Below, one piece after another: positions 33,283 through 43,809 of a stretch of DNA of 64,000 nucleotides; position 1 is the first letter of the stretch, and each line of letters begins with the position of its first letter. This DNA comes from Rhea pennata. Taxonomy: Eukaryota; Chordata; Aves; Rheiformes; Rheidae. Location: assembly GCF_028389875.1 (NCBI RefSeq), contig NW_026907681.1:1736001-1800000 (forward strand). Direction: 5' to 3'. The notes beneath the pieces are model-generated. The model was not told where the DNA came from, searched no databases, and worked only from the letters and a program-made list of their open reading frames with translations. Position numbers and translations under genes: made by a program.

Positions 33283-36200
33283 CTAAGTGGTTGTGTCTTC
33301 CTCTTCATCCTCCTCCCCTTTTGCAGTGTGGAGTTCATCTATCACTGCACAGATGCCAGCCAGCCAGGCTGCCACAGTGCCAGCTGAGAATATACAGAAG
33401 CCAACGAGACACAGAAAGATGTAGTCCTGCTTGTGCAGTTGGATCAGGCAGTCCAGCTGGAGCTGTGCCTCCACTGTGGGCATTTTCAAGCCGCGTAGAC
33501 CTTCTGGCATGTAGCAGGTGATGTTCTCGGCACCTGCAGAGGGAAAAGCAGAAGCAAGACTAACTCGTCCATGCCCTGAGCAATAGTGGATAGGAGTCCT
33601 GCTAGAAAAGCAGTGGAGGAGTTTCCTAAAGCCTTTGAAAAATGTCTCCGCACTTCACACTCCTTTCCCTGAACAGCCTGGGTGAAAATACGTAGTCCGT
33701 CCCTTGCCAAACCAGGTAGCCAGAACGATCAGAACAATTTCTGTGTTATTGTCGCGATAGGAAAATACTGCCGGTTGGATTATACCGCAGTGGCAAGCTG
33801 CTGTACCTGCGCTCTTGAGTTCTGCTAACTGAGCACCTTCATTTTAATATAAAAGCACTTGTGATTTTTTTGAAAAAACCTTAAACATCTTCTGCCATGC
33901 CATAGGCTAAGCTGAAAGAGGTTGTTTTATGCTGGCATAGTGAGGTCTGCATCCACAGAGTCAAGCTGTGAAACCTGGGTTGTTTGCAGTTAGGGGTCAC
34001 CGAGCTTGTTGTGTGAAAGAAAAAGAGGAAAGTCCTCAGTAATTCAGTTCCGCTGAAATAATGACTGTGCTCTGCCGTATTGTAGTCTAGGCCGTGAGAA
34101 AACAGGTGCTGGCTTTTCCCTCTGGAGCTAGTGAAGGCTGGGCGTAGTAGGAAGCAATGTCTCTTCCTGGTGTTTGTAGAAGGCCAGTGTGGCCTCCAGC
34201 ACAGCCGCCTCCTTCCCCCGGGGGTTTTGAAATCAGTGCGACAGACTCGGTTACTGCGACAGAACCGTGTCGGTCGCTGCTGGAAGTGCTGGATGGGTGG
34301 TCCTTCTTAGGGAAAGGGAGCAGGGGAGAGGGACGAGCAACAATTTATACTGTATTGTGTTATGTTGTATTTTGTTATACCTTGACGAGTGGATACAGCT
34401 GCAGAGACCGTTGGTGCTGTTATCGCTCGCTGTCAGGAGCGTAACTGCGGGGCTCGTTCACCCTTACCCCAAGCCGTCGAGCTGTGGGAACTTCCCGCCT
34501 GCGCCTCGACCGTGCGCAGCTCCTGCTGAGCGTAAAACACTGGCACAAAGTGGTCTGTGAAGCTGCAGTGGCTCTCTAAAGGCCGGGACAGGGATCTGCT
34601 TGCAGCAGATTTCAGTGCTCTGCGTTGCCCCTCAGTTCCGTCTGTCCCACTGTCCCTCTGCTAGAGCTGTCAGCTCCTGGGACAACCCTCGTTTTAGGGC
34701 CGCCTAAGCCTGACAAACAGGGAGTTGCTTTTCCCTGCCTGGATGCAGATAGGCGCACGTGATCCGGGGTTCCCAGCATGGATACACTTACCTGCAGCAT
34801 TAAAGTTTACCCAGTTCTCACACCAGTTCCAGGAAATACAACACCTCGTGCTGACTCACCCGCAGCACCTGGCTGGGACATAGCAGCAAAGTCTGACAGA
34901 GGAGGAAACTGGAGCTGCCTCCGCTGGCTGCTGCTGAGTCTTTCCGCTCTTTCTCCCCTGCCCTGACACGTGGAAGCAGGGAGACGGGTCGTTTCTTCCC
35001 AGCCCTGGCGCAGTCTGTTCCATCTCCTCCCAGCCTCATCAGAAAGGTTTCAGTAGGTGCCTTGGTCTCTTTCCCATCCTTCCCGGGATTGTGCAGGGAC
35101 CCACACGAATACGTCCAGTCCTCGCTGCCACTTGCTTTTCTGCTCGTAGCCTTCCAAACCGCCTGCAGTGAGCTTTACTCTCCTGTTCAGGGCTTCCACG
35201 TGTAATCTCCAAACTACCTGGCGACTGCTAGGGGTAGGACTTCTCTACACTGTTCCATAACTGTCTGTAATCTGTATGAGGACAATAAGTACCTTTACAG
35301 GCATTTACTACGCCTATTAAGACACTCAGACATCCCTAATTCTGTTCTGTCCTAACACCAGCTTCCCTTGCCCTTCCTTATGGTTCTTTTCTGCCTTTTT
35401 CTTACTTGATGGACAGGTTTTCTCAAATTTCTTTTTTTTTTCCCAGCTCTCCTTCATTATTTTATTGTGAATTACTGAGGATCAAGCTTTTTTAATTGGT
35501 GCAGTGATGTGTTCCTTTTCAATTTGGAAAATCAAATACAAATTTCATAGCTGCATAACAAATTTTTACGCTTGGGACTAGTGTTTCTGTGAAAAAGGGA
35601 ACCAGTGATTACTTTGCCTCATGAATATTCAATATCTGTGGTCCAGCTGTAGACTCTCTCAATAAGATGGAAAAGAGCTGGATTTTGGTGAGCCAGATGA
35701 TGGAAGGAAAGAAGGCTCCTGCCTTCAGTAAACTGCTCTTACTCGGGAGTAAGTGCCTTTCTGCTGCAGAAGTCAGAGGAACTCAAGCGGACGCTCATCT
35801 GCAATGCATGTACATTGATTATTTTGGATAACTTAAAACAAAAGTGAGCCAATTTGCTCTGGGATGCTGGCGGAAGAGTGGGAGCGTATGAAGCCCGTCA
35901 GTCATAAGGATACAGGGACGCTTTTCTGACCACAGTCTTAACTTGCATTCTGTTTCACCCTGTCAATCGCATTTCACCGGTACCCAAACCAGAACCCCCC
36001 ATGGGAACAGCAAAAGTCTTTTGCCGAGTTCGGAGCATTTGGATCACGGCTTGATCCTGAGAACCTGTCAAATGTACCTGCTTTGACAGCTAGAAGCACT
36101 GTGATAGCTGGAGGTTATAGGAACTGTCGTTTTGATCTGCTTTAGCACAACAGCTGCCGTACTTTTACGGGAAAAGGCATTGCGTCCACTCTTCACATGT

Positions 36201-37129
36201 GGAGATGGGTCAGCAGGGAATGGGGTGTGATTATAGTCCCACTGAAGTTAGCAGCAAAACTCTTGCCACAGTAGCAGACCTTTTCCTGGAGACCCTATCC
36301 AGCGCCAGCTGAGAGCAGAAGCGGGGCTGGCTGGGTTTCAGCCCAGTTCTGTTTGTAGCAGGACTGATCTAGAGGTTGTGCAAATGAGAGCTGCCTTTCT
36401 GCAGCGCTGTGCAGGAACAGAGTAGCAGGAGGCATTTGAGGTGAAGGGGACACTGGCAGAACGGTGGGCAGCTCAGGGCTGGAGAGGCTGAGCAGAGCAG
36501 GACAGAACAGAGGCAGGAGCAGAGTACTTCACGCATCTCCACGGAGAGAGGGGTTTTTAACGGACTGTTATGGACGCAGCGATACTGCAGCAGCAACAAA
36601 AAGATACAGTCTATCGAGCAGCTGAAGAAAAGGCAGGAAAATCAGAGCAGTAGCCTTCTCTGCAGCTCTCCCCAGAGCCTCCTCGCGCTCCTCACTCTTG
36701 GCACTGCAGCTGTAAGGTGCTTGTGACTCGCAGTGACAAAAGTGATAACAAGCTCGCAGTGATACCGCCTGCAGCTGGGGCAGGCACTTTATAGAAGTAG
36801 CAATATCCTAGCTACTGGTTACGCTTCCCGATGCGTAAAGTGAAATCCAGACCATCCCCCAAGAGGTTCTCCCGGCAGTCCAGATAGACCAGGTCAGCGA
36901 GGAAGCTCAGTTCCACTGCAGGCAGGTATGAGATCTTGTTTGCTGCCAGAATCAGCTGCCTGGTATCCAGTGGGATGGTCACAGGGAGCTCTTGCAGCTG
37001 TTGCCCTGTGCAGTACACTTCCAGGTACTGACAGCTGCACCTGCTTGGGCAGTTGATAGTCTCTGATGCCAGCCCCAGCCCCAAAAGAAACATGAGGCTC
37101 AGGGGCTGGTGTCCACCTGGAAGAGACAT
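33283..37129 (-). pseudogene. LRRC52: LRRC52 copy: leucine-rich repeat protein with most repeats deleted
   Basis: LRRC52 is a single-pass leucine-rich repeat membrane protein that acts as an auxiliary gamma subunit of SLO-type potassium channels (BK and sperm SLO3). Exon 1 starts at ATG 37129-37127: a signal peptide (LMFLLGLGLASE), the N-terminal cysteine cap (CPSRCSC) and the first repeat (ISYLPAVELSFLADLVYLDC) are readable. Homology stops at about 36838 and the frame ends at 36812, so the following repeats and the C-terminal cap (roughly 120-130 residues in human) are missing, as is the exon 1 donor. Exon 2 (33283-33533, acceptor CTGCAG) is intact. It encodes NITCYMPEG, the transmembrane helix (YIFLCLVGFCIFSAGTVAAW) and an acidic tail. 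Preserved ends around a lost middle point to a deletion rather than a processed copy. Confidence 0.85.
33534..36811. other. LRRC52 intron remnant, nothing else recognised
   Basis: No exon, RNA gene or transposon was recognised on either strand. It presumably contains the single LRRC52 intron and the point where the rest of exon 1 was lost. Confidence 0.5.
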
Positions 37130-37632
37130 GATCTAACACCTCCCAGAGTGCATGGCCCCTTAGGGAGTACAGACAGACAGGCACGGAGGAGCTGCAAAGG
37201 AGGGGACCTAGGGAAGTGGTTTTGTCATTACAGCCACGCCGACAAGATGTCCAGCGGCAAGGCTGTTGGGAAGCGCTCTGCTTCTGTGGCTCACCTGGCT
37301 CCTTGGCAGCCTGCCTGGCTGGAAGCGGAGCCGCGTTTCACCCACTTTCTGGATCTGCAAGTGCAGGGCGGTGGCTAGAGTGTCTCCATGTCACGCTCAT
37401 TGCCAGCTGACACCTCTGTGATTTCAGCAGCTTGCAAAAGCCACCTAGTTTGGGGACACTGACATGACCGGCCTTGCTGAGCCCGTGCTGCTTTCGTCGG
37501 AGTGAAAGCGCACGCCTGTAGGCCTACGAGGCAGGTGCGCCCTGGATGAGGACACCAAGTGTGTGCAGGGCAGGTGTGAGCAAATGCAGTTGCTGTCACA
37601 AATAATGTCAAAAGCCGAGGCGTGGTCATTTG
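37130..37632. other. LRRC52 upstream flank up to the provirus
   Basis: No gene was recognised. The last bases before the LTR are GGTCATTTG, which do not match the bases after either downstream LTR end. Confidence 0.5.
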
Positions 37633-38271
37633 TGTAATAAATTGTAACTATTTGTTCATTGTTTAGAAGGAGGAATAAGCCGATGGAGGGGGAGGAGGAG
37701 TTTTTACAACAATCAGGGTTGAGACATGGTGTCAGACAAATAAATTATGATAAATTATGGTAAGCACAAAAGCTTATATGACCCCTTGTGGAACCGGTGT
37801 CGGGGCCCTAGCTATCTTGCAGGACTATGAAGAGCTGAAGTAAGCAACAAGCTGCTCAGAGGTTTTGAAGGTAAAAGGATAAAGAAAGGATAAGCAGGCG
37901 CCTGTAATTTTCTCACAGAACAGCATCCCAAAAGGGAGTCAACACAACAGATAAGCAAACTCCTGTGATCACTCACAAGGAGACAAACCAAAATAAAGAG
38001 ACAGAAGAAGACCACGGCCTTCCTCTCCACGACCACCAGAGAGCTTCAGACGACCCCCCCAGCAACTCACACATGCGCGGGACGCACCGGGAGATTACAA
38101 CGCAGACTGTAAGGGGGGACTGTGTGTGAGGGAGGCGCGCGCCGTTGGCGGAGCTGAGACTCCCCGGCCGCCCAGCGCTGTTTTGCTTGTGGCTGCTTAA
38201 TTAAATAAATTGTTCACATGATTTAACAAACTCTCTGTATGAATTAACCTTCAAGAGAGTAACTTATGACA
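37633..38271 (+). repeat. 5' LTR
   Basis: Begins TGTAATAAATTG and ends TTATGACA. A polyadenylation signal AATAAA lies at 38204-38209. Compared with the 3' LTR it has an extra ~10 bases (TAAATTATGA duplicated near 37745), lacks four bases before the AATAAA, and differs at a few single positions. Confidence 0.9.
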
Positions 38272-38275
38272 AATT

Positions 38276-38293
38276 TGGTGCCGTGACTCGGAT
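38276..38293 (+). other. Primer-binding site, tRNA-His type
   Basis: TGGTGCCGTGACTCGGAT is complementary to the 3' end of vertebrate tRNA-His including CCA. It lies four bases after the LTR end. Confidence 0.85.
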
Positions 38294-38653
38294 GAAGGCA
38301 ATGGACTGAAAAGCTCTTCGGAAGGGGAGGCGCCCCGCCGAGTTCGCCTCTGCCGAGAGCGATTTTCACTCAAGCCCTTCACCGACGAACCCTAAATTAG
38401 CCACAAGCAAAAAGGAGCCGGCAACCCCAAGTAATCTTTGTGCACGAAGACCGAATGAAGACTCAGGATTGAGTAAGTATAGGCCGGTGATCCATTCGGT
38501 TGGGGTTGGGTATCCCGGAGTACACGTGAGAGACGTCCAGTAAGGACGAAGCGAGTGCGGACCCCTCGGTAGTGCGGTTCCCACATCCCGCGAGGGACTG
38601 GGCCACGAAAAGGGGGAAGCGGTGTGTGTGTGGGTGTGAAGGTACTCCGAAAG

Positions 38654-40113
38654 ATGGGACAGAAGAAAAGAAAGCCTTCTGGTCCCATGGGTGGGGGAGT
38701 TTGTAGTGGAGGCTTACCTCCCATTCCCCTGGATAGCCCACTAGGATTGATGATTAAATATTGGGATGATTCCCCTCCTAGGCGGGGAAAAAGTAAAGTT
38801 AAGATGATATATTATTGTATTGAAGTCTGGGGCAACAAACCTATAAAAGGAGAAAGTGTTTTCTGGCCCCCTTTTGGTTCATTTGAGGACTGGATATGCC
38901 AGGCCCTAAATAGTTACGTAAATTCAAAGGAGCCCTTCAGTTTAGAAGAGAGCGAGTATGCACACCTCTGGATAAATCCAGAGGCGAGAACCCTTTTATA
39001 CCCATTAAAAGAAAAAGGAGGGCGGGGGAAAAAGAAGCGAGAATTAGAGATCCCATTATCGCCACCCCCTTATATACTCCCTCCTATACCTACGGCCCCT
39101 TCTCTTCCCGGGCCGACCGAACTTCCGTCCTCGGGGGAGTCGGATGGCGAGGCTAACCCTAGTCCCCAGAGACCAGTAACTAGGAGTCAGACTAGAGCAC
39201 AGGGGTTAAGTCTCGAAGGAGGATTATATCTACTGCGGGAAATAGCTATGGGAGGACCCCAACCGGGGACGGGATATGTAGCCGTCCCCATTAATTCCGG
39301 GGACGTGAGAGATTTTAAGAAGGAAATGGGAAACCTACTAGAAGACCGACTGGGAGTGGCAGAGCAGGTGGACCAGTTTCTAGGACCAAATATTTACACT
39401 TGGGAGGAGCTACAGTCCATCCTGGGAATCCTGTTCACATTTGAGGAAAGAGGGATGATTAGGCGAGCTGGCATGCGAATCTGGGACCAACAACACCAGC
39501 AAGGTCCGGCAGCAGATGTTAAGTGGCCGATGCAGTCGCCTAATTGGAATAACCAGGACCCAATCCATCGCGGTCATATGCAAGACTTAAGAACCATTAT
39601 CATTCAGGGGATAAGGGAATCAGTCCCAAGAGGACAGAATATTAATAAGGCTTTTAATGAACAGCAAAGGCGGGATGAGACCCCGACAGAATGGTTAGAA
39701 AGGCTGCAAAAAAGCTTGCAGTTGTATAGTGGCTTAGATCCAGGGACTCCTGTGGGAGGGGCCTTACTTAAAACTCAGTTTGTGGCCAAATCCTGGACGG
39801 ACATTAGGAAAAAGTTAGAGAAAATAGAGGACTGGCAAGATAAGGGTTTAGATGAACTCCTGAGAGAGGCACAGAAGGTGTATGTTAGGAGAGAGGACGA
39901 AAAAGAGAAGAAACAAGTACGAATGATGGTGGCAGCAGTACGGGAAGGTCAAAGAGGAAGGCCTAGGATGGTGCGTGTGAAGCTTGAGAGAAAAGAAGGG
40001 AGAAATGGTCAGGGACAAAGAAATGTGATCTGTTTTTATTGTAATAAAAGGGTCATATTAAGAGAGAATGTCGACAGAGAAAAGAGGATGAGCAGATGTT
40101 CAAGGATGAGTAG
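38654..40113 (+). pseudogene. gag: gag polyprotein gene of the provirus, frameshifted near its end
   Basis: Gag builds the viral core. The ATG at 38654 gives MGQKK, with the N-terminal Gly used for myristoylation. Next come a matrix region, a proline-rich region (PPPYILPPIPTAP, containing a PPPY late-domain motif) and a capsid region with a conserved WxxLxxxL-like stretch and PTEWLERLQ. The nucleocapsid zinc knuckle begins CFYCNK at about 40031, but a one-base loss just after it, around 40047-40053, shifts the frame. The shifted frame runs on to a stop at about 40165. The UAG that normally ends gag lies at 40111-40113 in the pol frame, followed by GGGG. This resembles the UAG readthrough context of gammaretroviruses. 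Confidence 0.88.
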
Positions 40114-41170
40114 GGGTGTCAGGGGCTCTATTTGCTGGGGACCCAAGAAAAAAACGAGCCCTTGATAAAATTAAAAGTGGGTCCCCAGCGTGAGGAAATG
40201 GAATTCCTCATAGACACAGGGGCTGAAAGATCTACGGTCCAAACCTTACCTTTAGGGTGTAAGGCCTCGGCAGAAAGGGTACAAGTAATTGGGGCAAAAG
40301 GAGAACCATTTGGGGTTCCCGTTATAAAAGAAGTATTAATCGAATCAGATTCCAAGATAGGTGTGGGACCTTTACTTTTGGTACCCGAAGCTGAGTATAA
40401 CCTGTTAGGTAGAGATTTGATAATAGAATTAGGCATAAGTTTAGAAGTGATAGATAATAGACTACAAATTAAATTGTGTCCTCTCCGAATAGAGGATGAA
40501 CAAAGCATAAACCCGGAAGTTTGGTACACTCCAGACAGTGTGGGCAAATTGAATATTAAACCTTTTAAGGTAACTATAACTAACCCGGGTGTACCAACGA
40601 GAATTAAGCAATATCCCCTGTCTGAAGAGGGCAGGCGGGGATTAAAACCTGAAATTCAGAGGTTACTACAACAGGGGCTATTGGAACCTTGTATGTCCCC
40701 TTTTAATACCCCAATATTACCAGTAAGGAAAAAGGATGGCAAATATAGATTGGTGCATGATTTGAGGGAAATCAATAAGAGAACTGTGACTAGGTTCCCA
40801 GTAGTAGCAAATCCACATACTCTGTTAAATCAGTTACACCCGGATGATCAATGGTACAGTGTGATAGATTTAAAGGATGCGTTTTGGGCATGTCCTTTGG
40901 ATGAGAGCAGCAGGGATTATTTTGCCTTTGAATGGGAGGACCCGGATACCCATAGAAAACAGCAACTAAGATAGACTGTCCTCCCTCAAGGATTTACTGA
41001 ATCCCCAAATTTATTCGGACAGGCCCTGGAACAGATTCTGCAGGACTATAATAAAGTGCCGGGAGTGACGTTAGTACAGTATGTGGATGATCTGTTGATA
41101 GCAGGAAAGGATGAAGAAGTGGTAAGGCAGGCTAGCGTCCAGTTAGCCTGGAAAGCTCTGGAAAGCTCAA
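40114..41170 (+). pseudogene. pol: pro-pol of the provirus: protease and truncated reverse transcriptase
   Basis: The frame follows the gag UAG directly. The protease carries the aspartic active site LIDTGA (Asp codon at 40213) and the flap-side LLGRDL motif. The reverse transcriptase starts with the usual VPTRIKQYPL and shows the DLKDAFW catalytic region. A TAG at 40972-40974 then interrupts it one codon before a conserved TVLPQGF block. After the stop the frame continues through YVDD (41080-41091). Homology ends at about 41140 in a short AGCTCTGGAAAG repeat. The connection domain, RNase H and the N-terminal and core parts of integrase are deleted there. Confidence 0.88.
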
Positions 41171-41716
41171 AGCTCTGGAAAGGTAGAACGAATGAATGGT
41201 GAAATTAAAAAACAGTTAACAAAACTTATGCTAGAAACTAAGGCGTCCTGGATAAAATGCTTACCGCTTGCTTTATTAAACATACGAACGCAGCCCCGAA
41301 CTGACGTGGGGCTTTCGCCTTTCGAAATGCTTTATGGTATGCCATATGATTTAGAGATGCCTCTTGACCACCCCAATTCACAAGATGCTCAATTACAGCC
41401 CTACCTAACACAGTTAATGAGCCGACGTAGAGAGTTACAGAAAAGAGGCCTAGTGGTGCAGCGACCCCCATTAGATATAGCCATACACCGAGTACAGCCC
41501 GGAGATAAAGTTCTAATCAAAACATGGAAAGAGACTTCATTAGCACCTCGGTGGGAAGGCCCCTGCGTTGTTTTGCTTACTACAGAAACAGCTGTTCGGA
41601 CTGCAGAAAAAGGGTGGACTCATGCCAGCCGTGTGAAAGGACCGATCCTGGGAGAAGAGTGGAGGGCGGTTCCAGGCTCCGCTGACTTAAAATTAACGCT
41701 TAAACGGACTCGATAA
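41171..41716 (+). pseudogene. Integrase C-terminal remnant of the provirus
   Basis: The open frame (start near 41192, stop at 41716) matches the gammaretroviral integrase end: an RMNGEIKKQL helix after the lost catalytic core, GLSPFEMLYG, and the C-terminal barrel with PGDKVLIKTW and APRWEGPCVVLLTT. The catalytic D,D-35-E residues upstream are gone with the deletion at about 41140-41185, so it cannot act as an integrase. Confidence 0.85.
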
Positions 41717-42346
41717 GTGTTATTTCCCCTGTCCATGTACCCTAAGGAGAGAAGGGGCCCCACTCCTAGACAAAGGCTCTCTAACAGATTCCCCTGAAGA
41801 ACACTACTGCTGCCGAGAAGAACCAATACCTTGTAGTTCGCTGCAACCGAACTGACAAGCGAGGCAGAGGAGTGCAGACGGTGGGGAGGTTAAGAGGCCA
41901 GGTAAAACATAACATTAGGAGAAATGGGCCCCGACTAGCTCTTGCGGTACACGGGAATTAGCGTTATTATCATGGTCAGCTGCAGTATCCTACAACCACA
42001 CCACCCCCATCGACCTTTTCGGTGGAGTTTAATTAGATATGAAGATCAACAGATTATACAGCAAGTAACGACAGCAGGTGCCCCTAGTTTCCGCACTACA
42101 CCGTGTAACCTAACTACAGGAACAATGTGTTTCAACCATAGCAGGGCCTTTACTACTGTTAATAATAACATTAACTTTTGGACCATGTATTTTTAATAAA
42201 ATAATGGCAATTGTAAAAAGCCGCCTAGAAGCTGTCCACCTAACGCTGGTACGTGCTAAGTATGGATCACTTGAATTAGACGATGATGCGGACGCATTAG
42301 CGTTGAGTCGCCGGGCGCTCCAGGAATTCAATGAGCAAAATAAGTA
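41717..42346 (+). pseudogene. env: env remnant: start region joined to transmembrane tail
   Basis: A short frame at about 41942-42196 may represent the start of the surface subunit, though similarity is weak. At about 42150 a second frame encodes a hydrophobic helix followed by a PCIFNKIM / KSRLEAVHL cytoplasmic tail, typical of gammaretroviral transmembrane proteins, ending at TAA about 42344. Almost all of the surface protein and the fusion and heptad regions are missing. The two pieces are out of frame with each other. Confidence 0.7.
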
Positions 42347-42350
42347 ACCA

Positions 42351-42367
42351 AAAAGAAAAAGGAGGGA
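42351..42367 (+). other. Polypurine tract
   Basis: AAAAGAAAAAGGAGGGA directly upstream of the 3' LTR; this is the plus-strand primer in retroviral reverse transcription. Confidence 0.85.
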
Positions 42368-42368
42368 T

Positions 42369-43002
42369 TATAATAAATTGTAACTATTTGTTCATTGTTT
42401 AGAAGGAGGAATAAGCCGATGGAGGGGGAGGAGGAGGTTTTACAACAATCAGGGTTGAGACATGGTGTCAGACAAATAAATTATGGTAAGCACAAAAGCT
42501 TATATGACCCCTTGTGGAACCGGTGTCGGGGCCCTAGCTATCTTGCAGGACTATGAAGAGCTGAAGTAAGCAACAAGCTGCTCAGAGGTTTTGAAGGTAA
42601 AAGGATAAAGAAAAGATAAGCAGGCGCCTGTAATTTTCTCACAGAACAGCATCCCAAAAGGGAGTCAACACAACAGATAAGCAAACCCCTGTGATCACTC
42701 ACAAGGAGACAAACCAAAATAAAGAGACAGAAGACGACCACGGCCTTCCTCTCCACGACCACCAGAGAGCTTCAGACGACCCCCCCCAGCAACTCACACA
42801 TGCGCGGGACGCACCGGGAGATTACAACGCAGACTGTAAGGGGGGACTGTGTGTGAGGGAGGCGCGCACCGTTGGCGGAGCTGAGACTCCCCGGCCGCCC
42901 AGCGCAGTTTTGCTTGTGGCTGCTTACTTAATTAAATAAATTGTTCACATGATTTAACAAACTCTCTGTATGAATTGACCTTCAAGAGAGTAACTTATGA
43001 CA
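42369..43002 (+). repeat. 3' LTR
   Basis: Matches the 5' LTR from TAATAAATTG to TTATGACA. Its first dinucleotide reads TA rather than TG. AATAAA lies at 42935-42940. The base after its end starts CGCAACTGCC, unlike the 5' flank. Confidence 0.9.
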
Positions 43003-43361
43003 CGCAACTGCCCCTGCGACGGCGCCGCTTCGGGAGCAGCAGCCGCTTCCCGCGCAGCGCCGCCGCCCCACGACAGGCCGCGCCGCGCCGGGCCGGGCCG
43101 GGCCGGGCCGCGCCGGGCGCCGCCGCGCAGGCGCGTGCGCGGCAGCGGCAGCCGGGGCGGGGGCGGGGCCTGCCCGGGAAGGTGCCGCGAGGGGCGTGGC
43201 CAGCGCAGCCGCCGTGCTGCGGGGCAGAGGTCGAGGAAGAGAGCGACCATTGGCTGCGGTGCCGCTCTCTGATTGGTGCTCTCCCTGGGGAGGCGGGGCT
43301 GGCAGGCTTCCCGCTCGCGGGAGGTGGGGGCAGCGCGCGGGGCTGCTCCGGCCGCGGCGGG
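43003..43361 (+). promoter_or_regulatory. CpG-island promoter upstream of POLE exon 1
   Basis: Very GC- and CpG-rich, with a GGGCC repeat at 43088-43110, inverted CCAAT boxes (ATTGG at 43249-43253 and 43272-43276), a GC box near 43290-43300 and an E2F-like near-palindrome TTCCCGCTCGCGGGA at 43308-43322. CCAAT, GC-box and E2F sites are expected for a replication gene. In mammals this island is shared with PXMP2 in the opposite direction; I do not see PXMP2 coding sequence here because the 3' LTR ends at 43002. Confidence 0.6.
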
Positions 43362-43642
43362 ATGGTGCTGCGGGGCGGCGCGGAGCCGGGCGGCGGCGGC
43401 GGCTGGGGGGGGCAGTGAGCACTGGGGCCAGGCGGCAGCGGGAAGTGGGGGGGGGGGTGGGTCACGGCGGGGACTGGGCGGCGGCTGGCGGCGCGGCGTC
43501 CTGCAGGGACGATGGCTCCTCGCTGTCCTCCCTCAAGCGCCTGGAGCGCTCGCAGCGCACGGAGCGGCTGGACACACTGTTCGGCTTCGAGCGGCCCACG
43601 GAGCGTGGCGAGCGCACGGGCTGGCTCATCAACATGCTCCCG
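43362..43642 (+). pseudogene. POLE: POLE exons 1-2 (third POLE piece), open but isolated
   Basis: Exon 1 is 43362-43414 ([10 protein letters not shown], glycine-rich as in other POLE N-termini, donor GTGAGC). Exon 2 is 43507-43642 ([20 protein letters not shown], then [18 protein letters not shown], donor GTAGGA, acceptor CTGCAG). The exons join in frame (Gln codon split) with no stop. The start has a good context (GCGGGATGG). No exon 3 follows: 115 bases after exon 2 an LTR end appears, then unrelated sequence and P2RX2. The piece lies in plus orientation, the opposite of copy B, so it is not the 5' end of that copy as arranged here. It is a stranded 5' end, not a complete gene. Confidence 0.88.
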
Positions 43643-43756
43643 GTAGGACTGGGCCGGGGGGGGATGTCACCGGCGGGGGGTGTCACCCACAGGCACCTGG
43701 TAGGACTAGGGGGGACAACGATGGGGGGGGTCACCGACATGCACCGACATGCACCT

Positions 43757-43809
43757 TGATTTAACAAACTCTCTGTATGAATTAACCTTCAAGAGAGTAA
43801 CTTATGACA
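43757..43809 (+). repeat. Isolated 53-base LTR 3' end
   Basis: From TGATTTAACAAACTC to TTATGACA it matches the last 53 bases of both LTRs of the provirus (identical to the 5' LTR except at the left edge). No other part of an LTR or provirus accompanies it. Confidence 0.92.

Larger units (their letters stand above)
37633..43002 (+). mobile_element. Defective gammaretrovirus-like endogenous provirus
   Basis: Order: 5' LTR, primer-binding site, gag, pro, partial reverse transcriptase, integrase C-terminus, env remnant, polypurine tract, 3' LTR. The primer site matches the 3' end of tRNA-His. Pro-pol follows gag in the frame set by a UAG, as in gammaretroviruses. It is non-infectious as it stands: gag is frameshifted in its zinc knuckle, reverse transcriptase has a stop, RNase H and the N-terminal integrase are deleted, and env is reduced to two pieces. 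The two LTRs are nearly identical, so integration is recent relative to the surrounding decay. The flanks of the two LTRs do not form a target-site duplication. Confidence 0.93.

Noticed and set aside
38624..38653. A start codon 30 bases upstream of the gag ATG (MCVGVKVLRK...)
   Set aside because: The downstream ATG gives the MGQ myristoylation start typical of gammaretroviral gag; the upstream codons look like leader sequence.
42954..43250. Minus-strand frame at the POLE CpG island as a possible PXMP2 exon 1
   Set aside because: The translation is Arg/Pro/Ala-rich low complexity, does not resemble the PXMP2 N-terminus, and runs into LTR sequence.
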